DNA of 64,000 nucleotides from positions 46,542-110,541 of the forward strand of contig NZ_KQ948559.1 in NCBI RefSeq assembly GCF_001514125.1, read 5' to 3'. The position numbers were made by a program, and so were the translations under genes. Under the pieces are notes generated by a model. That model ran no database searches and was not told the DNA's origin. It saw only the letters and a program-made list of their open reading frames with translations. The stretch comes from Streptomyces longwoodensis. Its GTDB lineage: Bacteria > Actinomycetota > Actinomycetes > Streptomycetales > Streptomycetaceae. Positions 44,273 through 52,446 of this stretch are shown here, in pieces; the first letter of the stretch is position 1, and the number at the start of each line of letters is the position of its first letter.

Positions 44273-44310
44273 ACGGGCCGGGTCCGACCTCCGGGTCGGG
44301 CCCGGCCCGT
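44273..44310 (+). terminator. Terminator after P5C dehydrogenase
   Basis: ACGGGCCGGGTCCGACC (44273-44289) pairs with 44294-44310 across a short loop, with one mismatch. It ends the proline operon. Confidence 0.75.
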
Positions 44311-44530
44311 CGCCGTCTCAGATAGTAGGAAGTCCGAGTAATTGTGCAGACAGACCGAGGACCGTCGCTTAGCTTTGTAGGAGCCGAACGTCTCGCTCGA
44401 CCCAGCGAATGGCGGTCGTGAGCCGGGCCCCGTGCAGGCAACCCCTGCGGCCCCCGCTCCCCGCCCTTTCCGGCGTCTCCACACCCTCCCGTGCACAGTG
44501 CACTCCCGGATGCCGAAGGAGCCGACGACC

Positions 44531-44662
44531 ATGGCCGAGACGACCGCCCGCCGCCGAGTCCGTCACCTCTCCCGTACGACCGAGTCCGACCGCAAGAACG
44601 CCGCCGCGGCGCTCCAGCGCGCCCTGGACCGCCGGGACAACGGCGGCGAGACCGGGCACTGA
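44531..44662 (+). CDS. Small basic 43-residue protein
   Basis: A 43-residue protein, Arg-rich at the start and amphipathic after, with Asn-Ala-Ala-Ala-Ala-Leu-Gln-Arg-Ala-Leu-Asp-Arg-Arg. No family recognised. AAGGAG lies 9 bases before the ATG, better than for any other frame nearby. It stands alone between proline catabolism and leuB. The 275 bases before it hold the proline-operon terminator and an AT-richer stretch (44318-44395) that may contain its promoter. Confidence 0.6.
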   Translation: MAETTARRRVRHLSRTTESDRKNAAAALQRALDRRDNGGETGH

Positions 44663-44856
44663 GCCCGGCGGCAGCCCTCCTGCCGCGCCCCCACGAGCCG
44701 GGAGCCGCCCTCCCGCGGGGTGCGGCGCGGCGTCCGACGGGACCCGGACCCCGCGCCGCACCTCGAAGTGGTCGCCGCGCCCGCCGTCCGGGTGGGCCGC
44801 GGACGCCGGAGCTGTCCGGATGGCGGACAAGCCGTGTCATCCCATGGGACGAGGAG

Positions 44857-44862
44857 TAGGGT
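44857..44862 (+). promoter_or_regulatory. -10 element TAGGGT before leuB
   Basis: TAGGGT ends 7 bases before the leuB ATG, fitting a leaderless start. The same region holds GAGGAG (44851-44856), which could instead serve a GTG at 44861. Confidence 0.38.
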
Positions 44863-44869
44863 GCTCGCC

Positions 44870-45922
44870 ATGTCGGCTAGCTCTCGCATCCTCAATCTCG
44901 CAGTGATCCCCGGTGACGGCATCGGCCAGGAGGTCGTGGCCGAAGGGCTCAAGGTCCTCTCCGCCGTCCTCCCGCAGGATGTGAAGCTGGAGACCAAGGA
45001 GTACGACTTCGGCGCCAGGCGCTACCACGCCACCGGTGAGACCCTCACCGACGCCGACCTCGACGCCCTGAAGCGGCACGACGCCATCCTGCTCGGCGCG
45101 ATCGGCGACCCCTCGGTGCCGTCCGGCGTCCTGGAGCGCGGCTTCCTGCTCAAGCTCCGCTTCGCCTTCGACCACCACGTCAACCTGCGCCCCTCCAAGC
45201 TCCTGCCGGGTGTCGCCACCCCGCTGGCCGGCGAGCCGCAGATCGACTTCGTCGTGGTCCGCGAGGGCACCGAGGGCCCGTACACCGGCAACGGCGGCAC
45301 CATCCGCAAGGGCACCGAGCACGAGGTCGCCACCGAGGTCTCCGTCAACACCGCCTACGGCGTCGAGCGCGTCGTCCGTGACGCCTTCGCCCGCGCCCAG
45401 GCCCGCCCGCGCAAGAAGCTCACCCTCGTCCACAAGAACAACGTGCTGACCTTCGCCGGTCACCTGTGGACGAACGTCTTCGACCGGGTCGCCGCGGAGT
45501 ACCCCGAGGTCACCACCGAGTACATCCACGTCGACGCCGCGACCATCTACCTGGTCACCCAGCCCGAGCGGTTCGACGTCATCGTCACCGACAACCTCTT
45601 CGGCGACATCATCACCGACCTCGCCGCGGCCGTCTCCGGCGGCATCGGCGTCGCCGCGTCCGGGAACATCAACCCGAGCGGCGCGTTCCCGTCCATGTTC
45701 GAGCCCGTGCACGGCTCGGCCCCGGACATCGCCGGCCAGGGCAAGGCCGACCCCACCGCCACGGTCCTGTCCGTCGCCCTGCTGCTGCGCCACCTCGGGT
45801 ACGAGACCGAGGCCGCCCGCATCGAGGACGCCGTCTCCGCCGACCTCGCGGAGCGCGCCGGGCAGCCCGCCCGCAGCACCGCCCGGATCGGCGACGCGCT
45901 CGCCGTACGCGTAGCCGGCTGA
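44870..45922 (+). CDS. leuB: 3-isopropylmalate dehydrogenase
   Basis: A 350-residue decarboxylating dehydrogenase of leucine synthesis, oxidising 3-isopropylmalate to 2-ketoisocaproate with NAD. Marks: Ile-Pro-Gly-Asp-Gly-Ile-Gly near residue 13, the substrate-binding arginines in Leu-Arg-Pro-Ser-Lys and Val-Val-Arg-Glu-Gly-Thr-Glu-Gly-Pro-Tyr, Lys in His-Lys-Asn-Asn-Val-Leu, Asp in Asp-Asn-Leu-Phe-Gly-Asp-Ile, and Glu-Pro-Val-His-Gly-Ser-Ala-Pro-Asp-Ile-Ala-Gly. Start taken at ATG; a GTG three codons upstream fits the ribosome site better. Confidence 0.95.
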   Translation: MSASSRILNLAVIPGDGIGQEVVAEGLKVLSAVLPQDVKLETKEYDFGARRYHATGETLTDADLDALKRHDAILLGAIGDPSVPSGVLERGFLLKLRFAFDHHVNLRPSKLLPGVATPLAGEPQIDFVVVREGTEGPYTGNGGTIRKGTEHEVATEVSVNTAYGVERVVRDAFARAQARPRKKLTLVHKNNVLTFAGHLWTNVFDRVAAEYPEVTTEYIHVDAATIYLVTQPERFDVIVTDNLFGDIITDLAAAVSGGIGVAASGNINPSGAFPSMFEPVHGSAPDIAGQGKADPTATVLSVALLLRHLGYETEAARIEDAVSADLAERAGQPARSTARIGDALAVRVAG

Positions 45923-45939
45923 CCCGCCGCGCTGCACAC

Positions 45940-45976
45940 GAAAGCCGTCGGGTCGCTTCCGCACCCGGCGGCTTTC
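45940..45976 (+). terminator. Terminator after leuB
   Basis: GAAAGCCG (45940-45947) and CGGCTTTC (45969-45976) form a stem extended inside by CGGGT/ACCCG. Confidence 0.7.
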
Positions 45977-46175
45977 CGTATGCGGCCCCGGGTGCCACCA
46001 TCAACCCCTGGGCCGCTCCACCCTTCACCCCGATTCCTTCCGCCCCGGCATCCGCGCGATAATCGAACGCGGAGCCGCGACATGAGGGAATGCTCGGACG
46101 TCCTACCACCGGCCGACACGGTCGTGCGGGGCATGAGCGCGGCCCGACACGACAACCGGTGAAGGACAACCACTC

Positions 46176-47264
46176 ATGACCACGCCCACGATCGAGCTCA
46201 AGCCCTCCGCCAGTCCGCTCTCCGCCGCGGAGCGCGAGGCGATCCTGGCCCACCCCGGGTTCGGCCGCCACTTCACCGACCACATGGTGACGATCAAGTG
46301 GACCGAGGGCCGGGGCTGGCACGACGGCCAGCTCGTTCCGTACGCGCCGATCCCCCTCGACCCGGCCACCCACGTCCTGCACTACGCCCAGGAGATCTTC
46401 GAGGGCCTGAAGGCCTACCGCCAGCCCGACGGCTCGGTGGCCACCTTCCGCCCCGACCAGAACGCCCTGCGCTTCCAGCGGTCCGCGCGCCGCCTGGCGA
46501 TGCCGGAGCTGCCGGTGGAGACGTTCATCGAGGCGTGCGACGCGCTGGTCGCCCAGGACCGGGACTGGGTCCCCGCCCACGGTGGCGAGGAGTCGCTGTA
46601 CCTGCGGCCCTTCATGATCGGCACCGAGGTGGGCCTCGGCGTGAAGCCGGCCAACGAGTACCTGTTCCTGGTCATCGCCTCGCCGGCCGGCGCGTACTTC
46701 CCGGGCGGGGTGCGCCCGGTCTCCATCTGGGTCTCCGAGGACCGCGTCCGCGCCGTCCCCGGCGGCATGGGCGACGCCAAGACCGGCGGCAACTACGCCG
46801 CCTCCCTGCTCGCCCAGGCCGAGGCCGCCGCCAAGGGCTGCGACCAGGTCTGCTACCTCGACGCGGTCGAGCACCAGTGGGTCGAGGAGCTGGGCGGGAT
46901 GAACCTGTACTTCGTGTACGGCGACAGGATCGTCACCCCCACGCTGACCGGCTCCATCCTGGAGGGCGTCACCCGTGACTCCCTGCTCAGCGTCGCCCGC
47001 GACCTCGGGTACCGGGCCGAGGAGGCCCGGGTCTCCGTCGAGCAGTGGCAGCGCGACTCCGAGAACGGCACCCTCACCGAGGTGTTCGCCTGCGGCACGG
47101 CGGCGGTGATCACGCCGGTCGGCACGGTCAAGCGCGCGAGCGGCGAGTGGCAGCAGGGCGGCGGCGAGCCCGGCGAGGTGACCCTGCGGCTGCGTGACGC
47201 GCTGCTGGACATCCAGCGCGGCACTGCCGAGGACAAGCACGGCTGGATGCACCGGCTGGCCTGA
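46176..47264 (+). CDS. ilvE: Branched-chain amino acid aminotransferase
   Basis: A 362-residue fold-type IV PLP aminotransferase for the last step of Ile, Leu and Val synthesis. The Schiff-base Lys202 is in Gly-Asp-Ala-Lys-Thr-Gly-Gly-Asn-Tyr; the conserved Tyr/Arg segment is Tyr-Leu-Arg-Pro-Phe-Met-Ile-Gly; and the Glu region is Glu-Leu-Gly-Gly-Met-Asn. The long N-terminus puts it in the eukaryote-like subgroup. AAGGACAACC precedes the ATG. The 250 bases upstream hold the leuB terminator and no clear attenuator. Confidence 0.95.
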   Translation: MTTPTIELKPSASPLSAAEREAILAHPGFGRHFTDHMVTIKWTEGRGWHDGQLVPYAPIPLDPATHVLHYAQEIFEGLKAYRQPDGSVATFRPDQNALRFQRSARRLAMPELPVETFIEACDALVAQDRDWVPAHGGEESLYLRPFMIGTEVGLGVKPANEYLFLVIASPAGAYFPGGVRPVSIWVSEDRVRAVPGGMGDAKTGGNYAASLLAQAEAAAKGCDQVCYLDAVEHQWVEELGGMNLYFVYGDRIVTPTLTGSILEGVTRDSLLSVARDLGYRAEEARVSVEQWQRDSENGTLTEVFACGTAAVITPVGTVKRASGEWQQGGGEPGEVTLRLRDALLDIQRGTAEDKHGWMHRLA

Positions 47265-47343
47265 CCCCGGCACGGCGGCGCCCCGGCACCCGGCCCGCCG
47301 CACCCGGCGCCCGGCACCCCGGAAGCCCGGCGGCGGCGCGGGA

Positions 47344-48822
47344 TCAGCCCCGGCCGGGCCCGCCCGGCCCGGCCGGCAGTGCCGCCGAGTCCGACGCACC
47401 GGCCCCGGACCCCTCCTCGAGGGACGCCGGGGCCGTCGTGCGTGCGGACCCGCGCGTCGACAGGACGTACGCCGTCCCGCCCACCAGTCCGGACAGCAGG
47501 AAGCTGCAGTCCACCCCGCCCGTCAGCCCCAGCAGCGGGCCCTCGTACGAGGGCAGCGACACCGCGAGCACGCCCACCACCGCGCCCAGCGCCCAGCTCA
47601 CCGTGGCCGGGACGTGCCAGCCGCCGGTGAACCAGTAGATGCCGCCCCGCGCGCGGCGGTTGAAGACCTGGAGGGCGTCCGGGTCGTAGACGCCGCGGCA
47701 GCGCACGAAGCCGATCAGGGTGATCACCGCCCACGGGGTCCCGACCGCGGTGAGCAGCAGGACGAAGGAGGTCATCGCGTCCTGCGCGCGGGAGGCGAAG
47801 TGGCCCACGAACACGCAGGCCGTGGCGACGACGGCGACCGTGCAGGTGGCCCGGGCGCGCGAGGCGCGGGGCAGGATGGCGTCGAGGTCGAGGCCCATCG
47901 AATACAGCATCAGCCCCGCGTTGCCGACCGAGCCCGCCGAGGCGGCCAGCAGCAGCGGGACGAGGTACCAGCCGGGGGAGGCGTCGACCAGCGGGCCGGC
48001 GTAGTCGAGGGCCGCGCGGGCCGCGTACGCCGTGAAGGTGCCGAAGAGCTGCGGCACCAGCAGGCCGAGGAGCAGGCCGGCCCAGGTGGCGCGCAGCACC
48101 CGCCGGGAGGAGTGGCGGGCCGGTGAGATGTAGCGGGTGTAGTCGCCGAGCAGCGTGATGAACGCGATCGGCCCGGACAGCCCGGCGGCCACCGCCGACA
48201 GGAACCAGGTGGGCCAGTAGCCCCCGAGCAGGTGGCCGCCCGCGCCCGGCAGCGCGGCGGTGGTGAAGTGCGGGGCGTAGGCGAGCACCCCGAGCGCCAG
48301 CAGCGCGGTCATGCCGACGGCCAGGACCCGGGACATGGCGAGCAGCACCCGGTAGCCGTAGACGGCGCCCGCCACCGTCGCCGCCGCGAGCAGCCCGTAG
48401 ACCACGGCGTAGGACAGCGCGTCGGCGGGGAGCCCGGCCAGGCGGCCGAGGACGCCGACCACCACGTCCCCGCCGATCCACACGGTCAGCGCGGTGTAGC
48501 CGAGGGCCAGCAGCAGGCCGACCACCGAGCCGACCAGGCGTCCGCGCACCCCGAACTGGGCGCCGGAGGAGGTGGACAGGTTGGTCGCGGTGCGCAGCGA
48601 GATCAGGGCCAGCGGCGCGGTGAGGGCGGTGCCGACGACGGTGCCCGCCACGATCGAGGTGAGCGAACCCCACCAGTCGAGGCCGAAGGACGGGGGCAGC
48701 CAGCCGAAGACGATCACGCCCAGGCAGAGGTTCGAGCCGAGCAGGATCGAGACCAGGTCGCGCGGACCGCTGGTGCGTTCGTCCTCGGGGACGGTGTCGA
48801 CTCCGCGCTGTTCCATCGGCAT
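47344..48822 (-). CDS. NCS1-family permease (cytosine/purine/allantoin-type)
   Basis: A 492-residue membrane transporter of the nucleobase:cation symporter-1 family with about twelve helices. Family marks are the early Leu-Gly-Val-Ile-Val-Phe-Gly-Trp-Leu, Ser-Ser-Gly-Ala-Gln-Phe-Gly-Val-Arg-Gly in helix 3 region, Gly-Asp-Tyr-Thr-Arg-Tyr in helix 6 region, and Leu-Tyr-Ser-Met-Gly-Leu. Known substrates include cytosine, purines, allantoin, hydantoins and uracil. It diverges from the urease-like operon and shares its control region, so it probably imports that operon's substrate, likely a nitrogen-rich ureido or ring compound. A 50-residue Gly/Ala/Ser tail is disordered. Confidence 0.88.
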   Translation of the reverse strand: MPMEQRGVDTVPEDERTSGPRDLVSILLGSNLCLGVIVFGWLPPSFGLDWWGSLTSIVAGTVVGTALTAPLALISLRTATNLSTSSGAQFGVRGRLVGSVVGLLLALGYTALTVWIGGDVVVGVLGRLAGLPADALSYAVVYGLLAAATVAGAVYGYRVLLAMSRVLAVGMTALLALGVLAYAPHFTTAALPGAGGHLLGGYWPTWFLSAVAAGLSGPIAFITLLGDYTRYISPARHSSRRVLRATWAGLLLGLLVPQLFGTFTAYAARAALDYAGPLVDASPGWYLVPLLLAASAGSVGNAGLMLYSMGLDLDAILPRASRARATCTVAVVATACVFVGHFASRAQDAMTSFVLLLTAVGTPWAVITLIGFVRCRGVYDPDALQVFNRRARGGIYWFTGGWHVPATVSWALGAVVGVLAVSLPSYEGPLLGLTGGVDCSFLLSGLVGGTAYVLSTRGSARTTAPASLEEGSGAGASDSAALPAGPGGPGRG

Positions 48823-48837
48823 GCTGGTCTCCCTCGG

Positions 48838-48853
48838 TTAGAACGACGTTCAA
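48838..48853. promoter_or_regulatory. Operator-like dyad next to the NCS1 gene
   Basis: TTAGAAC-GAC-GTTCAA lies 15 bases upstream of the permease start and resembles the dyad at 48905-48923 near the urease gene. Inferred to bind the TetR protein encoded at the end of the operon. Confidence 0.5.
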
Positions 48854-48904
48854 TGTGATAGCTACGCCATGCCGCCGTCAACCTTTCGTCGAGGGAATTT
48901 CATG

Positions 48905-48923
48905 TTTAGAGTGATGTTCTAAA
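48905..48923. promoter_or_regulatory. Operator-like dyad next to the urease gamma-beta gene
   Basis: TTTAGA (48905-48910) and TCTAAA (48918-48923) are perfect arms around GTGATGT; with the copy near the permease gene the common pattern is TTTAGAAC-N-GTTCTAAA. It lies just upstream of GGAGGGAG, the ribosome site of the first urease gene. Confidence 0.55.
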
Positions 48924-48936
48924 TGGAGGGAGTGAC

Positions 48937-49683
48937 ATGCGGCTGACCCCGACCGAACGCGACCGGCTGCTGCTCTTCGGCGCCGCCGAGCTGGCCCGGG
49001 CCCGCCGGGCCCGCGGGCTCCGGCTGAACGTCCCCGAGGCGACGGCGCTGATCGCGGACACCGTGTGCGAGGCCGCCCGCGACGGCGCCCGGCTCGCGGA
49101 GGCGATCGACCGCGCCCGCCGCGTGCTCGGCCCGGACGACGTCCTGCCGGGTGTCGCCGACGTCGTCACCGAGGTGCACGTCGAGGCCGTCTTCGACGAC
49201 GGCTCACGGCTGGCCGTGGTCTCCGACCCGATCGGCGGCTCGCTCGGCGACGCGGCCCCCGGCGCCCTGCTGCCCGGCCCCGAGCACGCCGAGCCGGAGC
49301 CGGCCGTGCGGCTCACGGTCACCAACACCGCCCCGGTGCCGGTGTCCGTCACCTCCCACTTCCACTTCTTCGAGGCCAACCCGCGCCTGCGCTTCGACCG
49401 CGCGACGGCCTACGGCATGCGGCTCGCCGTGCCCGCCGGGTCCTCGGTGCGGTTCGGACCGGGCGAGACGCACGAGGTCGGTCTCGTCCCCCTCGGCGGC
49501 GCCCGCGTCGCCATCGGCTTCGCCGGCCTCGTCGACGGCCCGCTCGACGCCCCCGGCGCACGCGAGGAGGCCCTGCGGCGGGCGGCGGCGTGCGGCTACC
49601 TGGGCGCCGGGCCCGGCCCCCGGCCGGACGCCGCGCCCGACGACCGCCCCGACGACCGCCCCCGCGAGGAGGACCCGCGATGA
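48937..49683 (+). CDS. ureAB: Fused urease gamma-beta subunit homologue
   Basis: A 248-residue fusion. Residues 1-100 are a urease gamma subunit (Leu-Thr-Pro-Thr-Glu-Arg-Asp-Arg-Leu-Leu-Leu-Phe; Glu-Ala-Thr-Ala-Leu-Ile-Ala-Asp), and about 105-215 a beta subunit with Val-Thr-Ser-His-Phe-His-Phe-Phe-Glu-Ala-Asn and Pro-Ala-Gly-Ser-Ser-Val-Arg-Phe-Gly-Pro-Gly. The last 30 residues are an Asp/Pro/Arg tail. Gamma-beta fusions occur in real ureases of some bacteria. Its stop overlaps the alpha-subunit start (ATGA). No ureD, E, F or G genes lie in the window, so nickel insertion would need help from another locus. Confidence 0.88.
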   Translation: MRLTPTERDRLLLFGAAELARARRARGLRLNVPEATALIADTVCEAARDGARLAEAIDRARRVLGPDDVLPGVADVVTEVHVEAVFDDGSRLAVVSDPIGGSLGDAAPGALLPGPEHAEPEPAVRLTVTNTAPVPVSVTSHFHFFEANPRLRFDRATAYGMRLAVPAGSSVRFGPGETHEVGLVPLGGARVAIGFAGLVDGPLDAPGAREEALRRAAACGYLGAGPGPRPDAAPDDRPDDRPREEDPR

Positions 49684-51389
49684 GCCGCCCCGGAGGGCAC
49701 CCCGCCGAGGCCCGCCGCCTCACCCCCCACGAGTACGCCGCCACCCACGGCCCCCGGGCCGGGGACCGCATCCGGCTCGGCGACTCGGGCCTCGTGGTCC
49801 GCGTCGAGTCCGACGCACAGCAGCACGGCGACGAGTTCCTCGCCGGGTTCGGCAAGACGGCCCGCGACGGGCTGCACCTGAAGGCCGCCGCCGTGCGCGA
49901 GACCTGTGACGTGGTGATCAGCAACGTCGTCGTGATCGACGCCGTGCAGGGCATCCGCAAGGTCTCCATCGGCATCCGCGAGGGCCGGATCTCCTCGATC
50001 GGCCGGGCCGGTAACCCCGACACCCTGGACGGCGTGGACGTCGTCGTGGGCACGGGCACCTCCATCGTGTCCGGCGAGGGGCTGATCGCCACCGCCGGGG
50101 CCGTCGACACCCACGTCCACCTGCTCTCCCCGCGCGTCATGGAGGCGTCCCTGGCCTCCGGCGTGACCACCATCGTCGGGCAGGAGTTCGGCCCCGTGTG
50201 GGGCGTCGGCGTCAACTCGCCCTGGGCGCTCCGGCACGCGTTCAACGCCTTCGACGCCTGGCCCGTCAACATCGGCTTCCTGGGCCGCGGTTCGTCCTCC
50301 CACGAGGCGCCGCTCGTGGAGGCGCTGGCCGAGGGCGGCGCGAGCGGCTTCAAGGTGCACGAGGACATGGGCGCGCACACCCGGGCGCTGGACACCGCGC
50401 TGCGCGTCGCCGAGGAGCACGACGTCCAGGTGGCCCTGCACAGCGACGGACTGAACGAGTGCCTGTCCGTCGAGGACACCCTGCGCGTGCTGGAGGGCCG
50501 CACCATCCACGCCTTCCACATCGAGGGCTGCGGCGGCGGACACGTCCCCAACGTGCTGAAGATGGCCGGGGTGCCGAACGTCATCGGCTCCTCCACCAAC
50601 CCCACCCTGCCCTTCGGCCGGGACGCGGTCGCCGAGCACTACGGCATGATCGTCTCCGTCCACGACCTCAAGACCGACCTGCCCGGCGACGCCGCCATGG
50701 CCCGCGACCGCATCCGGGCCGGCACCATGGGCGCCGAGGACGTGCTGCACGACCTGGGCGCCATCGGCATCACCTCCTCCGACGCCCAGGGCATGGGCCG
50801 GGCCGGCGAGACGGTCCGCCGCACCTTCGCCATGGCCGGCAAGATGAAGGCCGAGCTCGGCGCCCCGGCGGGCGACGACAACGACCGCGTCCTGCGCTAC
50901 ATCGCCAAGCTGACCGTCAACCCGGCCATCGCACACGGCCTTTCCCACGAGGTCGGCTCGATCGAGGTCGGCAAGCTCGCCGACCTCGTGCTGTGGCGGC
51001 CGGAGTACTTCGGCGCCAAGCCGCAGCTGGTCCTGAAGTCAGGCTTCCCGGCCTACGGCGTCACCGGCGACCCCAACGCCGCCACCGACACCTGCGAACC
51101 CCTCGTGCTGGGCCCGCAGTTCGGGGCGCACGGCGCCACGCCCGCCGACCTGTCCGTGGCCTTCGTCGCCCGGGCCGCCGTGGACCAGGGCCACGACACC
51201 CTGCCGACCCGGCGCCGCCGCGTCGCCGTCCGCGGCACCCGCGGCATCGGACCGGCCGACCTGCGCCGCAACTGCCGTACCGGGCAGGTCGACGTGGACG
51301 GGCGCACCGGCCTGGTCACCCTCGACGGCGAGCCGCTGCGCTCCGAGCCCGCCGACTCCGTCTCCCTCAACCGCCTCTACTTCCTCTGA
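49680..51389 (+). CDS. ureC: Divergent urease alpha subunit homologue
   Basis: A 569-residue amidohydrolase matching UreC over its whole length. Expected metal ligands are present: His145/His147 (Asp-Thr-His-Val-His), carbamylated-Lys candidate Lys225 and His227 (Phe-Lys-Val-His-Glu-Asp), His254, His280 and Asp368 (Ser-Ser-Asp-Ala-Gln). But positions normally fixed in urease differ: the flap Val-Cys-His-His-Leu-Asp is Ser-Val-His-Asp-Leu-Lys (flap Cys to Val327, catalytic-type His328 kept), Gly-Gly-Gly-Thr-Gly-Pro-Ala is Gly-Gln-Glu-Phe-Gly-Pro-Val (167-173), and Glu-Asp-Trp-Gly is Glu-Asp-Met-Gly. Metal chemistry is likely kept while the substrate may not be urea. Co-translated with the gamma-beta gene. 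Confidence 0.88.
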   Translation: MSRPGGHPAEARRLTPHEYAATHGPRAGDRIRLGDSGLVVRVESDAQQHGDEFLAGFGKTARDGLHLKAAAVRETCDVVISNVVVIDAVQGIRKVSIGIREGRISSIGRAGNPDTLDGVDVVVGTGTSIVSGEGLIATAGAVDTHVHLLSPRVMEASLASGVTTIVGQEFGPVWGVGVNSPWALRHAFNAFDAWPVNIGFLGRGSSSHEAPLVEALAEGGASGFKVHEDMGAHTRALDTALRVAEEHDVQVALHSDGLNECLSVEDTLRVLEGRTIHAFHIEGCGGGHVPNVLKMAGVPNVIGSSTNPTLPFGRDAVAEHYGMIVSVHDLKTDLPGDAAMARDRIRAGTMGAEDVLHDLGAIGITSSDAQGMGRAGETVRRTFAMAGKMKAELGAPAGDDNDRVLRYIAKLTVNPAIAHGLSHEVGSIEVGKLADLVLWRPEYFGAKPQLVLKSGFPAYGVTGDPNAATDTCEPLVLGPQFGAHGATPADLSVAFVARAAVDQGHDTLPTRRRRVAVRGTRGIGPADLRRNCRTGQVDVDGRTGLVTLDGEPLRSEPADSVSLNRLYFL

Positions 51390-51398
51390 GGATCCACG

Positions 51399-52436
51399 AT
51401 GTCCGCTGCCGCCGACGGCTTCCGCATGCCCGCCGAATGGGCCCCCCACGAGCGCACCTGGATGGCCTGGCCGTCCCCCAACCCCACCTTCGACGACCCC
51501 GCCGGACTCGCCGCCGCGCGCGAGGCCTGGGCCTCGGTCGCCCGTGCGGTACGCCGCTTCGAACCGGTGACGGTGGTGTGCGGCCCCGGCCAGTCCGCCG
51601 GGGCGCGCGCCCTGCTGGGCGAGGACGTCGACACCGTCGAACGGGACCTGGACGACGCCTGGATGCGGGACATCGGGCCCACGTTCCTCACGAACGGACG
51701 CGAACTGGCCGCCGTCGACTGGACGTTCAACGGCTGGGGCGCCCAGCACTGGGCCCGTTGGGAGCACGACGCGAAGATCGCCGCGCACGTCGCGGACCTC
51801 ACCGGGGCCCGCACGTACGCCTCGGCGCTGGTCAACGAGGGCGGCGCGATCCACGTCGACGGCGAGGGCACCGTCCTGCTCACCGAGACCGTGCAGCTCG
51901 GGCCCGAGCGCAACCCCGGCTGGACCCGCGAGCAGGTCGAGGCGGAGGTCCACGGCCTGCTCGGCACCCGCAAGGCGATCTGGCTGCCCCGCGGCCTGAC
52001 CGGCGACTACCCCCCGCACGGCTACGGCACCCTCGGCCACGTCGACATCGTCGCCGCGTTCGCCCGCCCCGGAGTGGTCGTCGCCCACCACCAGCCCGAC
52101 CCCGCCCACCCCGACCACGAGGTGACGCGGGAGGTCATCGGGCTGCTGCGGGCCCAGACCGACGCGCGCGGGCGCCGGCTGGAGGTCGTCGAGGTGCCCG
52201 CCCCCACCGTCCTGGAGGCCGACGGCCACTGGGCCGACTACTCCTACATCAACCACTACCTCTGCAACGGCGGCGTCGTGCTGTGCGGCTTCGACGACCC
52301 GCGCGACGAGATCGCGGCCGGCATCTTCCGCCGGCTGTTCCCCGCGCGCACCGTGACCCTGGTCGACGCCCGTACGATCTTCTCCGGTGGCGGTGGCATC
52401 CACTGCATCACCCAGCAGCAGCCGAGGATCCCGTAG
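51399..52436 (+). CDS. Agmatine deiminase-family protein (peptidyl-arginine deiminase superfamily)
   Basis: A 345-residue enzyme of the agmatine deiminase/PAD_porph family, which hydrolyses a guanidino group to a ureido group with release of ammonia. The nucleophile Cys336 is in Gly-Gly-Ile-His-Cys-Ile-Thr-Gln-Gln; other site residues are Asp in Trp-Met-Arg-Asp-Ile-Gly-Pro, Glu in Val-Asn-Glu-Gly-Gly, and His in Leu-Gly-His-Val-Asp. Agmatine would give N-carbamoylputrescine, normally split by AguB, but no aguB is here; the next amidohydrolase in the operon is the urease-like protein. It starts 9 bases after ureC. Confidence 0.88.
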   Translation: MSAAADGFRMPAEWAPHERTWMAWPSPNPTFDDPAGLAAAREAWASVARAVRRFEPVTVVCGPGQSAGARALLGEDVDTVERDLDDAWMRDIGPTFLTNGRELAAVDWTFNGWGAQHWARWEHDAKIAAHVADLTGARTYASALVNEGGAIHVDGEGTVLLTETVQLGPERNPGWTREQVEAEVHGLLGTRKAIWLPRGLTGDYPPHGYGTLGHVDIVAAFARPGVVVAHHQPDPAHPDHEVTREVIGLLRAQTDARGRRLEVVEVPAPTVLEADGHWADYSYINHYLCNGGVVLCGFDDPRDEIAAGIFRRLFPARTVTLVDARTIFSGGGGIHCITQQQPRIP

Positions 52437-52446
52437 GGGGCAGCAC

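Noticed and set aside
46083..46162. Short frame before ilvE considered as a leader peptide
   Set aside because: It has few branched-chain codons, no tandem ones, and no hairpin with T run between it and ilvE.
48937..51389. Calling the operon an ordinary urease
   Set aside because: Conserved metal ligands support the family, but flap and pocket residues differ and accessory genes are missing, so only a urease-like call is made.
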